Below, piece after piece: positions 34,668 through 44,186 of a stretch of 64,000 bases of DNA. Made by a program: the position numbers and the translations under genes. The notes under the pieces were generated by a model. That model had not been told where the DNA came from. It saw nothing but the letters and a program-made list of their open reading frames with translations, and made no database searches. Position 1 is the stretch's first letter; each line of letters begins with the position of its first letter. This DNA comes from Dysgonomonas sp. 511 (GTDB lineage: Bacteria > Bacteroidota > Bacteroidia > Bacteroidales > Dysgonomonadaceae), in contig NZ_QVMQ01000004.1 of assembly GCF_010501105.1 (NCBI RefSeq), positions 61,796-125,795 on the forward strand, given 5' to 3'.

Positions 34668-36248
34668 TTATTGTTTTTTTGCCCACCAAAGGTCGGTAGT
34701 GGCTACGTCGTCTCCGCCCAGCATTTGTACAGCTTTCAGTACATTTTCACTGTTTCCTGTATATTGTCTGTTAGGGAACGGTAAACGCCTTACCATACGC
34801 TCGTTTGATACAGTTCCGATAAACCCTGCCGAACTAAGATTGTCTGCAGGTGGGAAAAACTGAGGGAATCCGGTACGGCGATAGTCGCACCATGCTTCCA
34901 TTCCTTGCGGGAAGTTTGCAAGCCATTTTTGAGTAATGATTTTTTCCAATTTGGTATTTTGGCTTGTTCCTGCATCGTCCCACGATACAGTTATCGGATT
35001 GGCTACGGAAATTTTATGTGTTGAAACGAATGCATTAGTATACTGTGCCGGAGAGGTTGTACTTGTCAGATATGAACCAATGGCTACCTGATGTTGTTCC
35101 ATCGACAATTTTATACCTTCTTCATAATATGCTTTTGCCTGAGCATCGCCTCCGGCAATCCAACCCCTAAGTGCAGCTTCGGCCTTCAGGAAGGCTGTTT
35201 CGGCAGCACAATAGACTAATAATGGAGAGTTTACAGTAAAAGCTGGTTTTGAAAAATAGACAGGACTTCCATACCTTGATTTGAGTACATTCTTAATACC
35301 CATGCGCACCCCTCTGTATCCGCCATAATTGACATTCGTAGAAGTAGCTTCAAGCATATAAGCCGGAAGGCGAGGATCTTCGTAACCATTCATATAGGCA
35401 GTCAATACTGCACTTACTGCCAGGTCGCCCCATGTAACGGCGGCCTTGTAATATGGATTGTCGGTAGTAGGGATAAATGCATTATCTCCATTGGTTTCTA
35501 TCGGGCCATCAGCTATGGCTTCTGCCATTACTTTTTTTGCATATTCTGTATCCACTGCTGCTATACGAACAGCCATACGCAGCTTCAGCGAATTGGCAAA
35601 TTTGAGCCACTTGCTAAAATCGCCATTGTAAACCTCATCGTACTTAGCCAATGGGCTTTCGTCCGAACTATCAAGCAGATAACTGGAAATAACTGCAATA
35701 CTATTGTCCAAGTCTGCTATCATATTGTGGTAAACATCCTGCACATTGTCGAAAGGCAAGAACTCTTCACCGCTACCTATCGCCGAATAAGGGATAGGAC
35801 CATAAGTATCAGTCATGCGGAGCATCGAAGCTACACGCATTATATTCACCCATGCGTAAATATAACCACGACGTTCGGTTACTCTAATTACTTTATTGAA
35901 GTTGGAGTTAAAGCCAACCATAATGTTAGAAAATGGCAGATCGACCCAATTGGATGTGGGGTTGAAAGTACCGAAATTGGTATTTTCCCACGGATTGGTA
36001 GTTGCAAAATATCCTCCATACTGGCCTGCAACCATTTGTTCGAAGTGCTGGTTGTTATTTTCCTGTGGAGAATGCATTGCATATGCAAATGCGGGCATAA
36101 GTGCTCCTAATCTTTCGGAAGGAGAAAAGTCCTTATCTTCCGGAAGAGTCGGATGATAGTTCATATCGCTGTCGATACACGATGAAAATAAAACTGCAAT
36201 GGATATGCTTATTGCAGCAAATACCGTTTTAAAGCTATATTGTTTCAT
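34668..36248 (-). CDS. SusD/RagB-like glycan-binding lipoprotein (SusD-like group 2)
   Basis: The product is about 526 residues from the ATG at 36248, which gives a proper lipoprotein signal (L-F-S-S-C, Cys24). An upstream in-frame ATG at 36281 would add 11 residues and overlap SusC, and is less likely. The fold is helical with TPR-like repeats. Segments such as A-Y-A-M-H-S-P-Q and G-G-Y-F-A-T-T-N-P-W match the SusD-like_2 proteins of N-glycan loci rather than classic SusD. It forms the lid on the SusC barrel and presents glycan. It is 13 bp downstream of SusC. Confidence 0.93.
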   Translation of the reverse strand: MKQYSFKTVFAAISISIAVLFSSCIDSDMNYHPTLPEDKDFSPSERLGALMPAFAYAMHSPQENNNQHFEQMVAGQYGGYFATTNPWENTNFGTFNPTSNWVDLPFSNIMVGFNSNFNKVIRVTERRGYIYAWVNIMRVASMLRMTDTYGPIPYSAIGSGEEFLPFDNVQDVYHNMIADLDNSIAVISSYLLDSSDESPLAKYDEVYNGDFSKWLKFANSLKLRMAVRIAAVDTEYAKKVMAEAIADGPIETNGDNAFIPTTDNPYYKAAVTWGDLAVSAVLTAYMNGYEDPRLPAYMLEATSTNVNYGGYRGVRMGIKNVLKSRYGSPVYFSKPAFTVNSPLLVYCAAETAFLKAEAALRGWIAGGDAQAKAYYEEGIKLSMEQHQVAIGSYLTSTTSPAQYTNAFVSTHKISVANPITVSWDDAGTSQNTKLEKIITQKWLANFPQGMEAWCDYRRTGFPQFFPPADNLSSAGFIGTVSNERMVRRLPFPNRQYTGNSENVLKAVQMLGGDDVATTDLWWAKKQ

Positions 36249-36261
36249 TGTTGTTTTCTTT

Positions 36262-39200
36262 TTAGAATTGTAACTTGACACTAAAGCCCATATTCCTCAA
36301 ACTAGGCGTCATAAAATTATCTACTCCTGTATAGAAGGTACTTGATGCTGACGGTACCAATTCGGGATCGAATGGTGCTTTACAATATAATATCGCCAGA
36401 TTGCTTCCTATAAGGCCTAACGTTATATCGGCAATATTGCTCACCCATCGTCTAGGGATAGTGTACTCAAGGCTTACTTCTTGCAAGCGTACATTGTCGG
36501 CATCGTACACATAATAGTCGCCCTTACCTGTACCTTCGCCTATGATACCCAAAAAGTCTTGAGCCGAGATATTACGTCCGTTGATAGTTACACCTCCTGC
36601 TTCGCGAAGCTCGGCGCTGTACTTAGATACCCCATAAGAGTCGAGTACTGCTTGCGTGTTGGAAACCACCAATCCGCCTAAACGGGCGCTAAGCATTACA
36701 TTCAATCTTACCCCTTTGTAAGCAAATGAATTGCGCCATCCCATATTCATTTTAGGCAGTAGTGACCCTATTTTCTTATATTCATTTCCCTTTAGGTTAA
36801 CCATTGTCGGAAGAAGGGTAGCATTATCGAGATAGATATAACCATTGTTGTCGCGTTTGAAATCGGAAGTCATATAGATATCACCCATAGTACCACCTTT
36901 TGTCAATCTTACCTGAGGAGAGCCTGGTCTACCCAAGGTTGCCATATCAACCCACGGTGTCTGTTTTCCGGTTTCATCAGCCAACAATTCCTTTACCCTA
37001 TTTTTATTATGAGAGAGGGTATAGTTGGTTGACCAAGAAAAGTCGCCCCACTTATTATTGTAACCAAGCGCTAATTCTATACCTCGATTCTGCACTTTAC
37101 CCGCTTGAATATATTCTGTCTTATACTCTACATAATTGTCCTCCCTGGTGAAGGTTTGGTGTTTTGTATTCGAATCATAATAAGTAGCATCAAGAGTAAG
37201 CGCACCCCCGAAGAAACGTAGATTAAGACCAAGCTCATACGAGTCGGTAATCTCCGGCTTCAAATTATAATTTGCCCGCGTAGTTACCATTTTATACGTA
37301 TTAGATTGGGAATCGTAAGTGTAAAACTCCCGAGTCAAGTACGGTTCATAAGAGTTACCAACCGATGTAAAGGCAACGCGTCCTTTCAGGTAGGTAAACC
37401 ATTTAGGAAGAGTAACAACCTCGCTAAGCAATCCGGATAGACCGACAGAAGGATAGAAAAATGATCGTGCCTTATCTTCTGAACCTTGCAATGCCGAATC
37501 CCAGTCGTTACGTCCTGTAAGTGTCAGGTAAAGGAAATTTTTATAACCAATTTCCGCATTAGCAAATATAGAGGTTGTACGGCGATCGAGTCCACCATCC
37601 TCCAATTTGAAGTAGCTACGCCCCATATTTTCTGTAGTAAACCAGTTTGCTAACTTATCAAGGTCACCTTCCACCCAATGGTTATTCATCCTACGATCTT
37701 TAAGAGATGTACCAAGATTGACATTGAAAGAAAAATCGTCAACTGACTTATTCAATGTACCCATAAGGTCGCCATAAACCTGTCTTTCCTCGCGTAGATT
37801 CAATCTATAGCGTCCTTTATCACCAGCCAGTGCCGGCAAAGTACCCGCTTCGAATTCGTTCGTGTTACGATAGTTGGAGTTGTCCACATTTACACGGCCT
37901 ATCACGTTGAGCCATTCGGTAATATTATATTTTAAGCTGGCCGACAACATATAGCGTTTTCTATTTATTTTTCTATTCATATTGTTCATTGTCCAATATG
38001 GATTTTGTATAGATTTCGCCTGGTCGCCATAAGGCCAATATTGTACATTGGTTTCTCTCGATGCATCGTAACGTTCATACAACTGCACTTCGCCGAAATC
38101 TTCTCCACGAGGAAAAAGGTAAAGTGCAGGTAGAGGATTGTAAGCATGTCCCTGAGAAACCATATTCTTACTTTTCTGTATAATATAGTTTATGCTGGCA
38201 TCCAACAAGAATTTATCATTCAGGAAAGAAGTCGTATTACGGTAAGTAAAATTGTAACGGTCGTAATCATTGTTCGGAAGAATACCTGAGGCATTGTTTG
38301 CCGAAAAAGAAAGATAACTTTGGCTCTTTTCGCTACCCGTAGATAATGCAACTGTATTGGCGACATTGGTACCGGTGTTAAAGAACTTTTTAGGATCGAA
38401 CCTTTTTTCGGTTTCGGCTCCCCAACTTGTTACAGCATCGCCAGCACTACCATATTTATTTTGGAAGTCCGGCATCATCAACGCACTCGAGAAAGTCGTA
38501 TTGTTGCTATAAGTAACAGTTGTTTTATCGGCACGTCCTTTTTTGGTAGTAATCAATATAACCCCATTTGCTCCTTCGTAACCATAAAGAGCTGCTGCCG
38601 AAGGACCTGTGAGGACAGACATACTTTCTATATCGTCCGGGTTGATATCGGCTGCACTTTCGGTGTCAGGCTGAGAATAGTCATTAGTGCCGCCACCGCT
38701 TACTCTGTTGTTCATAGGCACACCGTCGATTACATAGAGGGCATTGTTGCTTAGAGTTATTGACTTTGAACCACGCAAAACAACTTTTACTGCAGCACCC
38801 GGGCCAGCAGCACTGGAGTTGATTTGTGCTCCGGCAACTTTACCTGCCAGAGAGTTCATAAAGTTGGCGCTTTTTACTGTAGTCAGGTCTTCGCTGGTTA
38901 TTTTTTGCACGTTATAACTCAACGCCTTTTCTGAACGTTTGATACCTAATGCTGTAACAACAACATCGTCGAGTATTACTTCATTTTCTTCGAGAATGAT
39001 GCTGAATGAATTGTTTGTTCCTACAACTTTTTCTTGTGGATTATATCCCACGTATGTGAATACAAGCACATTCTGAGGCGATGCGTTTATTGAGAATTTT
39101 CCATCTATATCGGTCATCGTACCTACTGTTGTTCCTTTGACAGCAACGCTTACTCCTATCAGGGGTTCGCCCGATCTGTCGTGTACGGTTCCGGTTATAG

Positions 39201-39606
39201 TTTTGTTTTGTTGTGGAGACATATTTTCCGAAGCAGCCTTCTTGTTTGTAAGGATAATGTGTGTACCTTCTAAAACAAAGTTGATGTCGGTATTCTTTAG
39301 TGCATCACTCAATACTTGACTGACTGACTTATTACTAGCAGACACTGATACCATTTGTTTTGTCTCCAGTTGATTGCTGTAGATAAACAGATAGTCAGTT
39401 TGTTTTTCTATCTCAGCCAGAAGTTTTTCCAGCTGCATATTCTTTTGATTAATAGTTACCCGCGCATTCTGGGAATACGAATTTCCAGCGAATACGGAGA
39501 GTATCCCTATAAATAGGAAGAAAGTTGTGATTTTCATAATTCTAAAAAAATGTTTAATTTTTTTATTTTTCAGGGATAAGTGGTCTTGAAAAACATTATT
39601 TTCCAT
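36262..39606 (-). CDS. SusC/RagA TonB-dependent transporter with STN domain
   Basis: The 1114-residue protein has a hydrophobic signal at residues 24-46 (I-T-T-F-F-L-F-I-G-I-L-S-V-F-A), then an STN domain (about 50-120, M-Q-L-E-K-L-L-A-E-I). It continues with a CarboxypepD_reg-like domain (about 135-210), a TonB plug and a 22-strand barrel ending S-L-R-N-M-G-F-S-V-K-L-Q-F. The STN domain signals to a FecR-type anti-sigma factor, whose gene is immediately upstream. It imports released N-glycan. The longer start with a basic 23-residue leader is kept because such leaders are common in this group; an alternative ATG at 39537 would begin directly at the signal. Confidence 0.95.
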   Translation of the reverse strand: MENNVFQDHLSLKNKKIKHFFRIMKITTFFLFIGILSVFAGNSYSQNARVTINQKNMQLEKLLAEIEKQTDYLFIYSNQLETKQMVSVSASNKSVSQVLSDALKNTDINFVLEGTHIILTNKKAASENMSPQQNKTITGTVHDRSGEPLIGVSVAVKGTTVGTMTDIDGKFSINASPQNVLVFTYVGYNPQEKVVGTNNSFSIILEENEVILDDVVVTALGIKRSEKALSYNVQKITSEDLTTVKSANFMNSLAGKVAGAQINSSAAGPGAAVKVVLRGSKSITLSNNALYVIDGVPMNNRVSGGGTNDYSQPDTESAADINPDDIESMSVLTGPSAAALYGYEGANGVILITTKKGRADKTTVTYSNNTTFSSALMMPDFQNKYGSAGDAVTSWGAETEKRFDPKKFFNTGTNVANTVALSTGSEKSQSYLSFSANNASGILPNNDYDRYNFTYRNTTSFLNDKFLLDASINYIIQKSKNMVSQGHAYNPLPALYLFPRGEDFGEVQLYERYDASRETNVQYWPYGDQAKSIQNPYWTMNNMNRKINRKRYMLSASLKYNITEWLNVIGRVNVDNSNYRNTNEFEAGTLPALAGDKGRYRLNLREERQVYGDLMGTLNKSVDDFSFNVNLGTSLKDRRMNNHWVEGDLDKLANWFTTENMGRSYFKLEDGGLDRRTTSIFANAEIGYKNFLYLTLTGRNDWDSALQGSEDKARSFFYPSVGLSGLLSEVVTLPKWFTYLKGRVAFTSVGNSYEPYLTREFYTYDSQSNTYKMVTTRANYNLKPEITDSYELGLNLRFFGGALTLDATYYDSNTKHQTFTREDNYVEYKTEYIQAGKVQNRGIELALGYNNKWGDFSWSTNYTLSHNKNRVKELLADETGKQTPWVDMATLGRPGSPQVRLTKGGTMGDIYMTSDFKRDNNGYIYLDNATLLPTMVNLKGNEYKKIGSLLPKMNMGWRNSFAYKGVRLNVMLSARLGGLVVSNTQAVLDSYGVSKYSAELREAGGVTINGRNISAQDFLGIIGEGTGKGDYYVYDADNVRLQEVSLEYTIPRRWVSNIADITLGLIGSNLAILYCKAPFDPELVPSASSTFYTGVDNFMTPSLRNMGFSVKLQF

Positions 39607-39656
39607 AGATTTACGATGTTATTGATTAATACGATCCAAATTGTATTGATTTTCCT

Positions 39657-39695
39657 AGCCAACAAGTGTTGCAGCACTTGTTGGCTTTTGTTTTC
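39657..39695 (+). terminator. Strong hairpin in the FecR-SusC gap
   Basis: A 12-bp perfect stem (39657-39668 with 39675-39686) and a 6-nt loop is followed on the + strand by ttttgttttcttg. The genes on both sides run on the - strand, where no T-run follows. It may be a structured leader or an attenuating hairpin upstream of susC, or may stop antisense transcription. Confidence 0.6.
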
Positions 39696-39755
39696 TTGCG
39701 ACTTCTGTTACTTCATAGGCTGTTCCGATTTTTAAGGTTATTTACTAAGGTTATT

Positions 39756-40730
39756 TCATTTTATGTATATTATATGTTTTTCGGTATCGCGTTTATATTT
39801 AAATCTGAGTTCGCGCTGTAATACACGCAGGGCGTAATCTACCCCATCGGCAACCCTGAATTTGCCCGTAAATGAAGATCTTCCGATTTTAGGATTTTGA
39901 ATCACAATCTTTATATCATATGTTTTCTCGAATGATTTCATAATATTTTCGAAAGTTTCGTTTTTGAAACCGATAAGTCCATTGCGCCACTCATAAGAAC
40001 TAAAGTCTGTAACTTGTACGCTTGCAAGATGATGCGCATCAATATATGACTTATGATTTGGCTCCAGAATCAATGATTGCTCCGGTTTGCCAACCAGGCC
40101 AACGCGTACTTTTCCGTCCATCAGGGTAGTTTCGAATACTTCGCTGTCGGAATAAGCCAAAACATCAAATTTTGTCCCCAAGGCGGTTACTTCTCCTTGC
40201 TTTGTTTCCACTGTAAAAGGGAGTTCTTCATTCTTTGCTACATCAAAATATGCTTGCCCGTCGAGATAAACACGCCGCTCTTTGGAGTTGAACGACACCG
40301 GGTATTTTATAGTCGTTTTGGCATTCAGCCAGATATCTGTACCATCGGGCAATATTACATTCATCCGTTGACCGGCAGGTACTGATATGGTTTGCATAGC
40401 TAGAAGAGTATCGGTATCGTCCGATTGGGAAAGATAGTAAGTCATCCCCAAGGCGGTAACCAAAACTACGGCCGCAATCTTTACAAATTCTTTCAGGTAG
40501 AACCTGACATTTTTCCGTGTCTTATTTTCGTCTCCTTCAAATTCTTCATATTGCACATCTGTATATTTACTATTCAATATGAATGCATCATATATCTGAC
40601 GCTCTTTAAAGAAAGATTTTTCGTTTTCGGGCGAACTATCCAACCAACTTCGTATAGCTTTCTCCTCTTCTATAGAAGTAAGGCCTTCAAAAAACTTATA
40701 TAATAAATTGTTATCCATTTTATCTGTCAT
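39756..40730 (-). CDS. FecR-family anti-sigma factor
   Basis: The 324-residue protein has a cytoplasmic N-terminal domain that would hold the sigma factor, one transmembrane helix (about 83-100, I-A-A-V-V-L-V-T-A-L-G) and a periplasmic FecR domain (about 118-220, G-T-D-I-W-L-N-A-K-T-T-I-K-Y-P). It ends with a DUF4974 domain (about 250-324). It receives the signal from the STN domain of the SusC encoded next and controls the sigma factor encoded 32 bp upstream. An ATG at 40718 is an alternative start. Confidence 0.95.
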   Translation of the reverse strand: MTDKMDNNLLYKFFEGLTSIEEEKAIRSWLDSSPENEKSFFKERQIYDAFILNSKYTDVQYEEFEGDENKTRKNVRFYLKEFVKIAAVVLVTALGMTYYLSQSDDTDTLLAMQTISVPAGQRMNVILPDGTDIWLNAKTTIKYPVSFNSKERRVYLDGQAYFDVAKNEELPFTVETKQGEVTALGTKFDVLAYSDSEVFETTLMDGKVRVGLVGKPEQSLILEPNHKSYIDAHHLASVQVTDFSSYEWRNGLIGFKNETFENIMKSFEKTYDIKIVIQNPKIGRSSFTGKFRVADGVDYALRVLQRELRFKYKRDTEKHIIYIK

Positions 40731-40762
40731 CTACTGTTATAACAGATAAAGGAGGGGTATCC

Positions 40763-41335
40763 CTAGTGGTTTTCGAAGAAAAATAATAACAAAAAGACAA
40801 ATACGTAGTCTTTCAGGCTCTTACGAAGTAGAGATAATGCTTTTGTAATGTGAAATTCAACTCCTTTGGTAGAAATATCCAATGCTTGAGCAATTTCTTT
40901 ATGAGACATATTCTTGTATCTACTCATAACAAATACATCTAATGTCTTTTGTGGCAGTAAAGCGAGCGTGTCATTTATTATCTTCTGAACTTCTTCCGAA
41001 AATAATGCTTGTGGATCACAAGCCTCGAGGGTAGAGATACGCATATCTAGCTCCCATGCCGCATGTTCTTGTATATTACTCAAAGCCTGGTGATGAATTT
41101 TTGTCTCCTTTAAATGATTTAAACACCTGTTGCGAACTATTGTCAATATATAGGCCGGGAGGTTTGAGTTCTCATATAAGTTTTCCCTATTTTCCCAAAA
41201 AACAATAAAAGCCTCGGTAACAATATCTTCGGCAACCGAGGTGTTTCTCACATATGAATTTGCAAAGCGTACAAACCGAGGATGATAATCTGTATATAAC
41301 TGGTTGAATATTTGCAAACTTATATGTTCTGTCAT
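40763..41335 (-). CDS. ECF sigma factor of the N-glycan locus
   Basis: Taken from the ATG at 41335 the product is 190 residues. The open frame extends upstream to 41425, but those 30 residues do not look like a sigma factor. Region 2 (A-E-D-I-V-T-E-A-F-I-V-F-W, with the N-R-C-L-N-H-L-K region following) and region 4 (Y-K-N-M-S-H-K-E-I-A-Q-A-L-D-I-S) are clear. The C-terminus ends in a hydrophobic F-V-F-L-L-L-F-F-F tail, a feature of many Bacteroides FecR-linked sigma factors. It should activate the susC promoter when glycan is sensed. Confidence 0.93.
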   Translation of the reverse strand: MTEHISLQIFNQLYTDYHPRFVRFANSYVRNTSVAEDIVTEAFIVFWENRENLYENSNLPAYILTIVRNRCLNHLKETKIHHQALSNIQEHAAWELDMRISTLEACDPQALFSEEVQKIINDTLALLPQKTLDVFVMSRYKNMSHKEIAQALDISTKGVEFHITKALSLLRKSLKDYVFVFLLLFFFENH

Positions 41336-41371
41336 AACAACATTAAATATGTTTTTCACCAACTCGATAAG

Positions 41372-41379
41372 CAAATGTA
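41372..41379 (-). promoter_or_regulatory. -7 element of the sigma factor gene
   Basis: TACATTTG on the minus strand lies 37 bp upstream of the ATG at 41335. TTG-containing sequence lies about 15-17 bp further upstream. Confidence 0.45.
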
Positions 41380-41478
41380 GTAAAAAAACGTTACAACAAT
41401 AGGATAATCTTAGATATATTAACAATGGGCACTTTTAAAAAACAGTAAAAATATATACTATAAATTAATATTAACATC

Positions 41479-41511
41479 AAAAAGCAGCAGCGAAATCTTA
41501 TCGCTACTGCT
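41479..41511 (-). terminator. Terminator of the large PL1 lyase gene
   Basis: An 11-bp stem with one mismatch (41483-41493 with 41501-41511) is followed on the minus strand by TTTTTG. It lies 25 bp after the lyase stop and separates the pectin and N-glycan loci. Confidence 0.75.
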
Positions 41512-41535
41512 TTCTGCTATCTATCTAACCCTTAA

Positions 41536-44076
41536 TTAATCGACAAAAGACAAGCTTGTTCCGTTTAGTTTTACATCAGAGAATTTGGCTGTAGCGGTTT
41601 TAGAATTATCAGAACTATTTACGGCAAAACCTATATACAACTTCTCTGGCAGGGCTGCCGAAAACTCTTTATTCTTTTCCGTGCCAAAAGTAACTCCTCC
41701 GTCCAACGAATAGGAAGCATAACTCTTATTGCCTTCCCTTCTGATCTTCAGATATACATTGCCCGAACCTGTTGGCGCTGTCTGGGTCGCTTTACCATTA
41801 GTTCCTGCTGTTAACCGGTACATATGCACATAAGTACCATCTCCACCTTTACTACTCATCGCGAACAATAGATTGCTTGCAGATTGGGAAATATCAGGCG
41901 TAAATAATATTCCTGCTTGTCCCTGATTTTTAGCAGTCGGTGAAGTATAATCATCAAGGCGAACAGTCATTTCGAAATTTCCTGTAACTTCCCGATATAC
42001 ATAGCTGAATGTTTGAGCACTACTCTCAAATTTACCTTTTCCAACCATTGTGATTCCGGTACCATCCGATGATGCAGTATTCACTCCGGCAGCATCTCCC
42101 ACATTCATGGCTAGCCAGCCGCCACCGATAGCAACTCCGGTTTCGCCACCATCGTCGCCACCACCATCATCGCCACCGTCGCCGCCGTCATCGCCACCGC
42201 CGGCAATTCCACCATTATCCACTGCAATAGGTGCGCTTGCATATCCCGGCAATTTGCCGACTCCTGTAGCAGAAGGTACTATTGTTGCGATATCTTCAGC
42301 AGTATCCACTACGTAATTATAAGTAGGCTTAAAATCATCATATGTAAGCGGAGTAGCAAGTTTCTCTCCATTATATGCCTTGTATTCCACATTTGTGAAC
42401 GGATACGGGTCGGAAGCATTAGACGGTTTGTTGGTATATGTATTATTATATTCATACAGATATCCGGCAACACTACCTGTCAGGTTCGAAACCCAAGAAC
42501 TTCCCGATTTCTTGGCTGGGAATGTACAGATATCGGTTGGCAAGTGTACATTATCGAAGTTGTTGTATTCTACCAATACCTTAGCTCCATATGCACTACC
42601 TACCCCATAGGTGGTAACTCCATCGAAGAAGTTGTTGTAAACGTGAGCTTTACCAAAGCGCACCCTTGGATGTCTCGAACTTGACTTTTCGAAATAGTTG
42701 TGGTGGAACGTTGCTGTTATATCCACATCTGCTGTAGCACCATTAGAATGGCCTACAAGGCAGCTTTTCTGGGTTTTGATGAAGCGGTTCCACGATACTG
42801 TAACCTGCTTGGTTGCATGGGTTATATCACAAGACCCATCTTCGTAGTCCTTTGTTTGATTAATGGACTCGAAAGTACAATGGTCTACCCATACTTTGCT
42901 CGATTCCTGCATAGAAATACCATCTGCACCATTGTCTGCTTTAGGCATTTTGATATATACATTGCGGATAATAATATTTTCAGCCTCATTCAAGAAGAAT
43001 CCAATATTTTCCATTACGAAATCATTCGTCCCATAGATAGATATATTTTTGGTACGCTTGATATCGAACCACGGACTATTAGCAGCTCTACCATCATCTT
43101 TCTTGAATGTACCACTCAGCCAAACAATAGCCGGCACTGCCGATTTTGCTTTCTCACGGGCAAGAAGCCAAGTCTGGAATTTCTTACCATCGTTGAAGTG
43201 ATGGATATTAGCGGTTGTTGCACCTTCTCCTCCGGTTGTACCTTCGGCATAACCATATAGTTTATCCAGTTCTACCTTGCCTACAGTTGGAGGTGTAATT
43301 TCTTCTTCTCCGCCCCCATCATCACCGTTATCGCAAGTCTTTTCTGTAGTTTCCTTCAGGGTAACTTTTATCTTGTCGTTGCCCGAAGGGAATATTACAA
43401 CAAGGTTTTTGTCTTCGTTGAACGATACTTCGTAGCCGCTTCCTCCTATAGTAAAAGTATTGTTGGCATAAGTATGTGTCTGTTCTTCTCCACAGTTGAT
43501 AGAGACACTTTCCTGCCCTATAACCCAAAGGTTGCCTATTTCGCCCTCGCTCTTTGGCTGGTTAGCACCTGTAAGTACCTCGTAAGCTATAACTTCGTAA
43601 GTACCTGTTATTTCTTCAATCAGTATTTCATTTACAATGTCGTCAATATCCTCACATTCATTCGTTGTAGGTTCCAGATAAACTTTTGTAAGTATTTTGG
43701 ATGCCGAAGTATAGGTGACTACCAGCCTGTCTCCTTCTTTGCTTACAGCATACATGTTTTTTTCGGTTGTAGTCATTGTATTGTAGGCGTAAGAATGTGC
43801 TACCTTTTCGCCACAATCAATAGAAATAGCTTTCTCGAATATCATCCAGATATTGCCTATCTGGCTCTCGTCGGCAACAGCCTGGCGTCCACTATTAGGA
43901 TAGGTCAGGCATTCGGAAACCTGATAAGTACCGATAATTTCCGCAATCGGAATTTCCGTATAAGAGGAATTTCCCTTTGGATCGTCTTCGTCGGAACACG
44001 ATACCAGAAAAACAATGCAAAGGATTGCAAATAACGAGTACCAATTGATACTCCTCTCACATAGTAATTTCTTCAT
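41536..44076 (-). CDS. PL1 pectate lyase lipoprotein with duplicated N-terminal domain and C-terminal beta-sandwich
   Basis: The 846-residue protein has a lipoprotein signal (F-L-V-S-C, near residue 27). Two related domains of about 95 residues follow (about 45-145 and 155-250), each with E-I-x-G-T-Y, then I-G-N-x-W and C-G-E. Next come an acidic D-G-G-G-E-E-E linker and a PL1 parallel beta-helix (about 265-620) with V-W-V-D-H-C-T-F, the calcium-site region D-G-S-C-D-I and S-S-R-H-P-R-V-R-F-G carrying the catalytic arginine. A Gly/Asp linker (about 633-655) leads to a C-terminal DUF1349-like sandwich (about 660-846). It should cleave polygalacturonate at the cell surface. The C-terminal domain is probably carbohydrate-binding. 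Confidence 0.9.
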   Translation of the reverse strand: MKKLLCERSINWYSLFAILCIVFLVSCSDEDDPKGNSSYTEIPIAEIIGTYQVSECLTYPNSGRQAVADESQIGNIWMIFEKAISIDCGEKVAHSYAYNTMTTTEKNMYAVSKEGDRLVVTYTSASKILTKVYLEPTTNECEDIDDIVNEILIEEITGTYEVIAYEVLTGANQPKSEGEIGNLWVIGQESVSINCGEEQTHTYANNTFTIGGSGYEVSFNEDKNLVVIFPSGNDKIKVTLKETTEKTCDNGDDGGGEEEITPPTVGKVELDKLYGYAEGTTGGEGATTANIHHFNDGKKFQTWLLAREKAKSAVPAIVWLSGTFKKDDGRAANSPWFDIKRTKNISIYGTNDFVMENIGFFLNEAENIIIRNVYIKMPKADNGADGISMQESSKVWVDHCTFESINQTKDYEDGSCDITHATKQVTVSWNRFIKTQKSCLVGHSNGATADVDITATFHHNYFEKSSSRHPRVRFGKAHVYNNFFDGVTTYGVGSAYGAKVLVEYNNFDNVHLPTDICTFPAKKSGSSWVSNLTGSVAGYLYEYNNTYTNKPSNASDPYPFTNVEYKAYNGEKLATPLTYDDFKPTYNYVVDTAEDIATIVPSATGVGKLPGYASAPIAVDNGGIAGGGDDGGDGGDDGGGDDGGETGVAIGGGWLAMNVGDAAGVNTASSDGTGITMVGKGKFESSAQTFSYVYREVTGNFEMTVRLDDYTSPTAKNQGQAGILFTPDISQSASNLLFAMSSKGGDGTYVHMYRLTAGTNGKATQTAPTGSGNVYLKIRREGNKSYASYSLDGGVTFGTEKNKEFSAALPEKLYIGFAVNSSDNSKTATAKFSDVKLNGTSLSFVD

Positions 44077-44186
44077 GTTGTTAGATTTAATATATATTTA
44101 ATGGTATTAGTTTTGCATAGCAATGGCTAAAAGCTGAGTTTTTGCAGCTCTATCAAATAACCAACATTGCGCTATTATTCAAATAC

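Noticed and set aside
36249..36281. Earlier start of the N-glycan susD, overlapping susC
   Set aside because: The ATG at 36248 gives a normal lipoprotein signal, whereas the extra 11 residues are polar and unsupported.
41336..41425. 30-residue N-terminal extension of the ECF sigma factor
   Set aside because: The translated extension is hydrophobic, contains the promoter element and precedes a good ATG at 41335.
42116..42200. Trinucleotide-like repeat suspected to be a frameshift-prone or regulatory tract
   Set aside because: It encodes an in-frame Gly/Asp linker between the lyase core and the C-terminal domain, and the frame is intact on both sides.
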